Source: Plasmodium malariae
Taxonomy: Eukaryota > Apicomplexa > Aconoidasida > Haemosporida > Plasmodiidae
NCBI RefSeq assembly: GCF_900090045.1
Contig: NC_041776.1
Coordinates: 744,001 to 808,000, forward strand
DNA length: 64,000 nucleotides
Direction of reading: 5' to 3'
Numbering within the stretch: position 1 is the first letter of the stretch; each line of letters starts with the position of its first letter. Positions 60,626-64,000 of this stretch are shown piece by piece. Made by a program: the position numbers and the translations under genes. The notes beneath the pieces were generated by a model. That model was given only the letters and a program-made list of their open reading frames with translations, was not told the DNA's origin and did no database searches.

Positions 60626-63521
60626 TGGTAATATTTTTGTTTTATAAATTTTCTTTAATAATATATTACAAATTATATAATGTATAATTGTTAGGTATAT
60701 ACGATTTTGTATATAATTATCTATTAGTTGTTTTAGCGTAAATTTTGTTCATAGTTTTACATTTTTTTAAAATTTTAAATACTCTTTTTATTCTATATAA
60801 ATAAAACGAATTAAAACCTAACTATAAATGTATATTGAAAGTGTGAAATTGAAAAAAGCTACATACTATATATATATATATATATATATATATTCTGTTA
60901 ATTATTTTATATATAAAAATATTTAAAAAGATGCTACTAATATAATTAAAAATAAAAATAAAATTCATGAAATTTTAAATATCAAAAACACAGAATAAGT
61001 CTCTATGCAAAAAAGTTGCAACTAAAATAACCTATCTCAAAAAAAAAGAGAAAAAATAATTTGTTCTCATAAAACATAATAACAGAAGAAATTGCAGCTG
61101 ATTTGGTTAAAATTATGAATTAAATTAAAATAAAAAAAACTTGTAACATAATAAAAATAAATTATATTGAATATATATTTATTATTATAAAACTCAATAA
61201 TACTAACGTTAAAACGAACGATAATTCTTTTAGAAGTTAAATCTTGTCTCAAGGATATACAAATGGCTATTGATATATTTTGTTCTAACCAAGGTATTGA
61301 ATAAACAAGTATAAAATATGAAAAAAAAAATTAGAAACTTCATGTGCAAGGAAAGATTAAAAAATAAAGTATACATATAATAAAACTATAAAACAATCAA
61401 TATTTATTAAGCATTAAATTTAAATTATAAATTTTTTATTTGTTATTATATTTATTTGGTGGTTTATTGCATTTATATTTTTTATAAATAATTTAAAAAA
61501 ACATTATAACATATCATTGTATTGGGCCAAGCATATACATGTAAATAAAATAGTTCATTTGTTCATAAAATATTATAAGAAAAAATATTAAAACATATAG
61601 CAATTGGCGTGTTAAATTATTATATTATGCATCTTTGGTTATTCTGGAAGAAGAAAATGTAAATACTGAATATAAATATAAAAAAAAGATAAAGAAAATA
61701 AAGATTGAATAGTAATAATTATAATAAAACTAGGCGCAAAGTTAAAAGCTATACTCATTGATAAAAGGTTAAATTATAATTGGTATTCTTCATAAAATAA
61801 AAAAAAAAATTAATTAAAAAATTAAAAATGTATATTTATGATAAAATTAATTACAATAACTGTGTTGTTATACAAGAAGCATAATTTTTTTTTTTAAAGA
61901 ATTCCAAATTTCTGTTTTTTTATTATTACTAACGTAATATCATAATATATTAAACATAAACGTTTCTGACATATTATATAATGGAAATACTGTAGTAAAA
62001 AATGATAGAAAAGTTTACGTTAGGGTTCTATTACTACATAGTGCCATATATATATATTGTGTTTTTTTTGTTATTGCTGTGCTATATTTTTTCTAATGGA
62101 ATAATGCAGAAGGCTAAATAACATAAGCTGCTATACGCAATAAGCAAAATATTCTAATAAATTTTTTTTTTTTAAATTATATATATATAAATAAAATATT
62201 ATATTTTCATAAGGTTATTTGTATTTTTTTTCTTTTTTATTGCTTTAACCAAGTAGCTTTTGAAAGAGGAAACATCTTTTCTAGTTTTGTTATTGATTCC
62301 ACATTGAAATGTTAGTACTTAAATAATCCACACACAAATATATATTATACATTTTGAAAGAGAAAATTTATTAAGAAATGTATATTTTTATTTCATTTCC
62401 CCGGCTAAATATGACAATAACAGTTTAATATTCTTAATATATTACAAATAACAATTAGAATTCCCTCTTTGGAATTGTTACACTGAAATTTGATAATTTT
62501 ATGTTATTCCTTTTTTCTTTTCATTATTTCACTTCAATTTTTTTTTTTTGCAACAATTACATTCCTATAATAAAAAGAAAAATGTTTAATTAAATATTTT
62601 ATTTTTCATTAGCAAACAGTGCATACATGAAGTTTTTAATATAAAAATTCTTCTTAAGATTTTTTTTTTTATAATAAATATATAAATTTGAAAAAATCAC
62701 TTATTTAAAATGTGATGACTTTCTGAAAAAATATATAAAAATATATTTTTAATGAGACATTCCTTCTTTTTGTTAGTATAGCATCGTTGCTTATTATCCA
62801 TTAATTATAAAAGGCAGCAATTTTAACAAAGGATTATTTTTATTCTATCTATATAAAAGTTATTTAATTATGAGTATAATTTATAATATTTCAGCTCTTT
62901 TATTTCAAAAATAATAGTGCATAGTTTTATAATATTAATTTAAGATTTAATAAGTACATAATATATATTGTAATAGAAAAAAAAAAAATTATTTTTTAAT
63001 TATAAAAATGTTCCAAATTTTTATGTTAAATAAATAATTATGTTTTTTCGTTTAAATTTGATTTTAATTTCATGTGTATAAATTTTAATATCGACTGCTT
63101 CTTTTAGGAGATAAAGAAAAAATATGAAAAAAAGTATTGTTAATTTTTAAAAACATATTTAGGGAATTAATAAAAAAAATATATGAAATTACAATTGTTA
63201 ATAAATAATTGGTAAAATAATTGTAGTTAAGGTTATGAATAATACTGTTTACTATTTGTGGAATTTAAAAGAATATTAAAAATTAAATGTTTTATTATAT
63301 TGTTATTACTTTCATTTTTAAATAAAAAATTTGAAGTATATTTATTACATATATATGTAGCATATAGTCAAACGCTTTTTTAATTAATAGTGTTTGTCCA
63401 ACTCTTATTCGTATTTCTTGAAAAAACATTATTAATTATATTATTAACCTTTGCAAATTCCCTAATTATTGCTATTTTTATATAGAAAAAAATTATTTCT
63501 TTTAAAAAAAAAAAATCTCAA
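60626..63521. other. 2.9-kb gene-poor region
   Basis: AT-rich with (AT)n at about 60866-60892 and poly-T near 62164 and 62538. A single TTAGGGTTC-like heptamer occurs near 62019 but is not tandem. No gene is seen. Confidence 0.5.
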
Positions 63522-63716
63522 ATGTCTGACATTAGCAGTAAAATTAGTAACGAATGTAGGCGTAAAGCATCATATGTTACTGATTGTATCATTATTTTTG
63601 AGAAATACAACCATAGAAGGAAAATAAATATATTAAACTTCTTTATTAAAAATGTTCTATTTTTTATTTTAATTGAGATAATGCATTTTGTCAATATATA
63701 TTTAATATGTAAATAA
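63522..63716 (+). CDS. possible first exon of an exported-protein gene at the window edge
   Basis: An ATG-led frame of 64 codons starts MSDISSKISNECRRK and has a basic cluster NHRRK followed by a hydrophobic stretch (about 41-60: FFIKNVLFFILIEIMHFVNI). This matches the basic-then-hydrophobic design of exon 1 in the neighbouring export genes. A GTAAAT lies just before the stop and could be the donor. No partner exon with an RxL motif is visible up to 64000, so it is a fragment, an incomplete gene running off the window, or chance. Confidence 0.3.
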   Translation: MSDISSKISNECRRKASYVTDCIIIFEKYNHRRKINILNFFIKNVLFFILIEIMHFVNIYLICK

Positions 63717-64000
63717 AATTTATGCATTTTTGTAATGTTTTTTTATGTTTTTTAAAATATGTTTTTATTCTTGTTGGAACAAATATACATACAGATATAC
63801 GTAGATGTTTTATTCAAAGTTTTTAAAAGAGCTAGTTATTGTAATTTTAATATTGTGACTAATTTATTTCTAATAACTATATATAAATGTTAAAACCATT
63901 TTGTTACGAAAAATGTCTTATTAAGAAACTGCCTTCATTTATTCAAATTTTGTATACATTAAAGTGATGATGTATAACTTTAGATTAAACTAGTTAAATT
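63717..64000. other. right edge, nothing recognised
   Basis: AT-rich sequence with no identifiable feature. Confidence 0.4.

Noticed and set aside
62019..62035. Telomere-like TTAGGGTTC sequence; similar single copies near 26455 and 50427
   Set aside because: Plasmodium telomeres are long tandem arrays of GGGTT[T/C]A; single copies carry no weight.

Overview
The window is nuclear DNA of a malaria parasite (genus Plasmodium). It is extremely A+T-rich, with long poly-A/T runs and (AT)n tracts. Genes have small introns with GT..AG ends. There is a giant asparagine/lysine-rich protein with AP2 DNA-binding domains. Most genes in the right part encode proteins with an N-terminal hydrophobic segment followed by an RxL-type export motif (PEXEL). 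No var, rifin, stevor, pir or fam-l/fam-m gene and no telomere repeat array is visible. It therefore looks like the border between a conserved chromosome core (left) and a sub-telomeric exported-protein zone (right), probably from a non-falciparum species. The species cannot be fixed from sequence alone.

Left part (1-23 kb): a small three-exon gene (170-1072, +) converges on a 3,223-residue ApiAP2 regulator (2683-12354, -). The ApiAP2 gene carries a 42-bp coding repeat, and nine 25-bp repeats lie directly upstream of its start codon. Then come a doubtful small spliced gene (14485-15647), tRNA-Val(UAC) at 16226-16298 (+), tRNA-Thr(UGU) at 17355-17426 (-), a possible small tail-anchored protein gene (20370-20675) and a single-exon secreted protein (22382-23224, -).

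Right part (26-61 kb): six two-to-four-exon genes share one design. Exon 1 encodes a short basic N-terminus and a hydrophobic signal. It ends in phase 0 at a small polar motif, usually C-S-N-N. The export motif sits just inside exon 2. These genes are a 472-aa protein of proline-punctuated 18/19-residue amphipathic repeats (26165-27930), a 711-aa protein with related 22-residue repeats, two membrane segments and a VTTKP tail (34160-36756), a 270-aa lysine-rich protein (41656-42689, -), a 388-aa protein of 29-residue repeats with one membrane segment (48501-49908), a type II exported DnaJ/Hsp40 (52937-54808, -) and a 302-aa protein with C-terminal membrane segments (59569-60625, -). A small three-exon gene is likely at 57312-58328 (-), and an orphan exon-1-like sequence lies near the right edge.

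Together the right-hand genes would supply an export programme: cargo proteins sent into the host erythrocyte plus a co-chaperone able to act there. The two apolipoprotein-like repeat proteins, and the 388-aa protein whose export motif lies inside its own first repeat, are the most unusual items. Intergenic stretches of 3-6 kb show only AT-rich low-complexity sequence to the eye.
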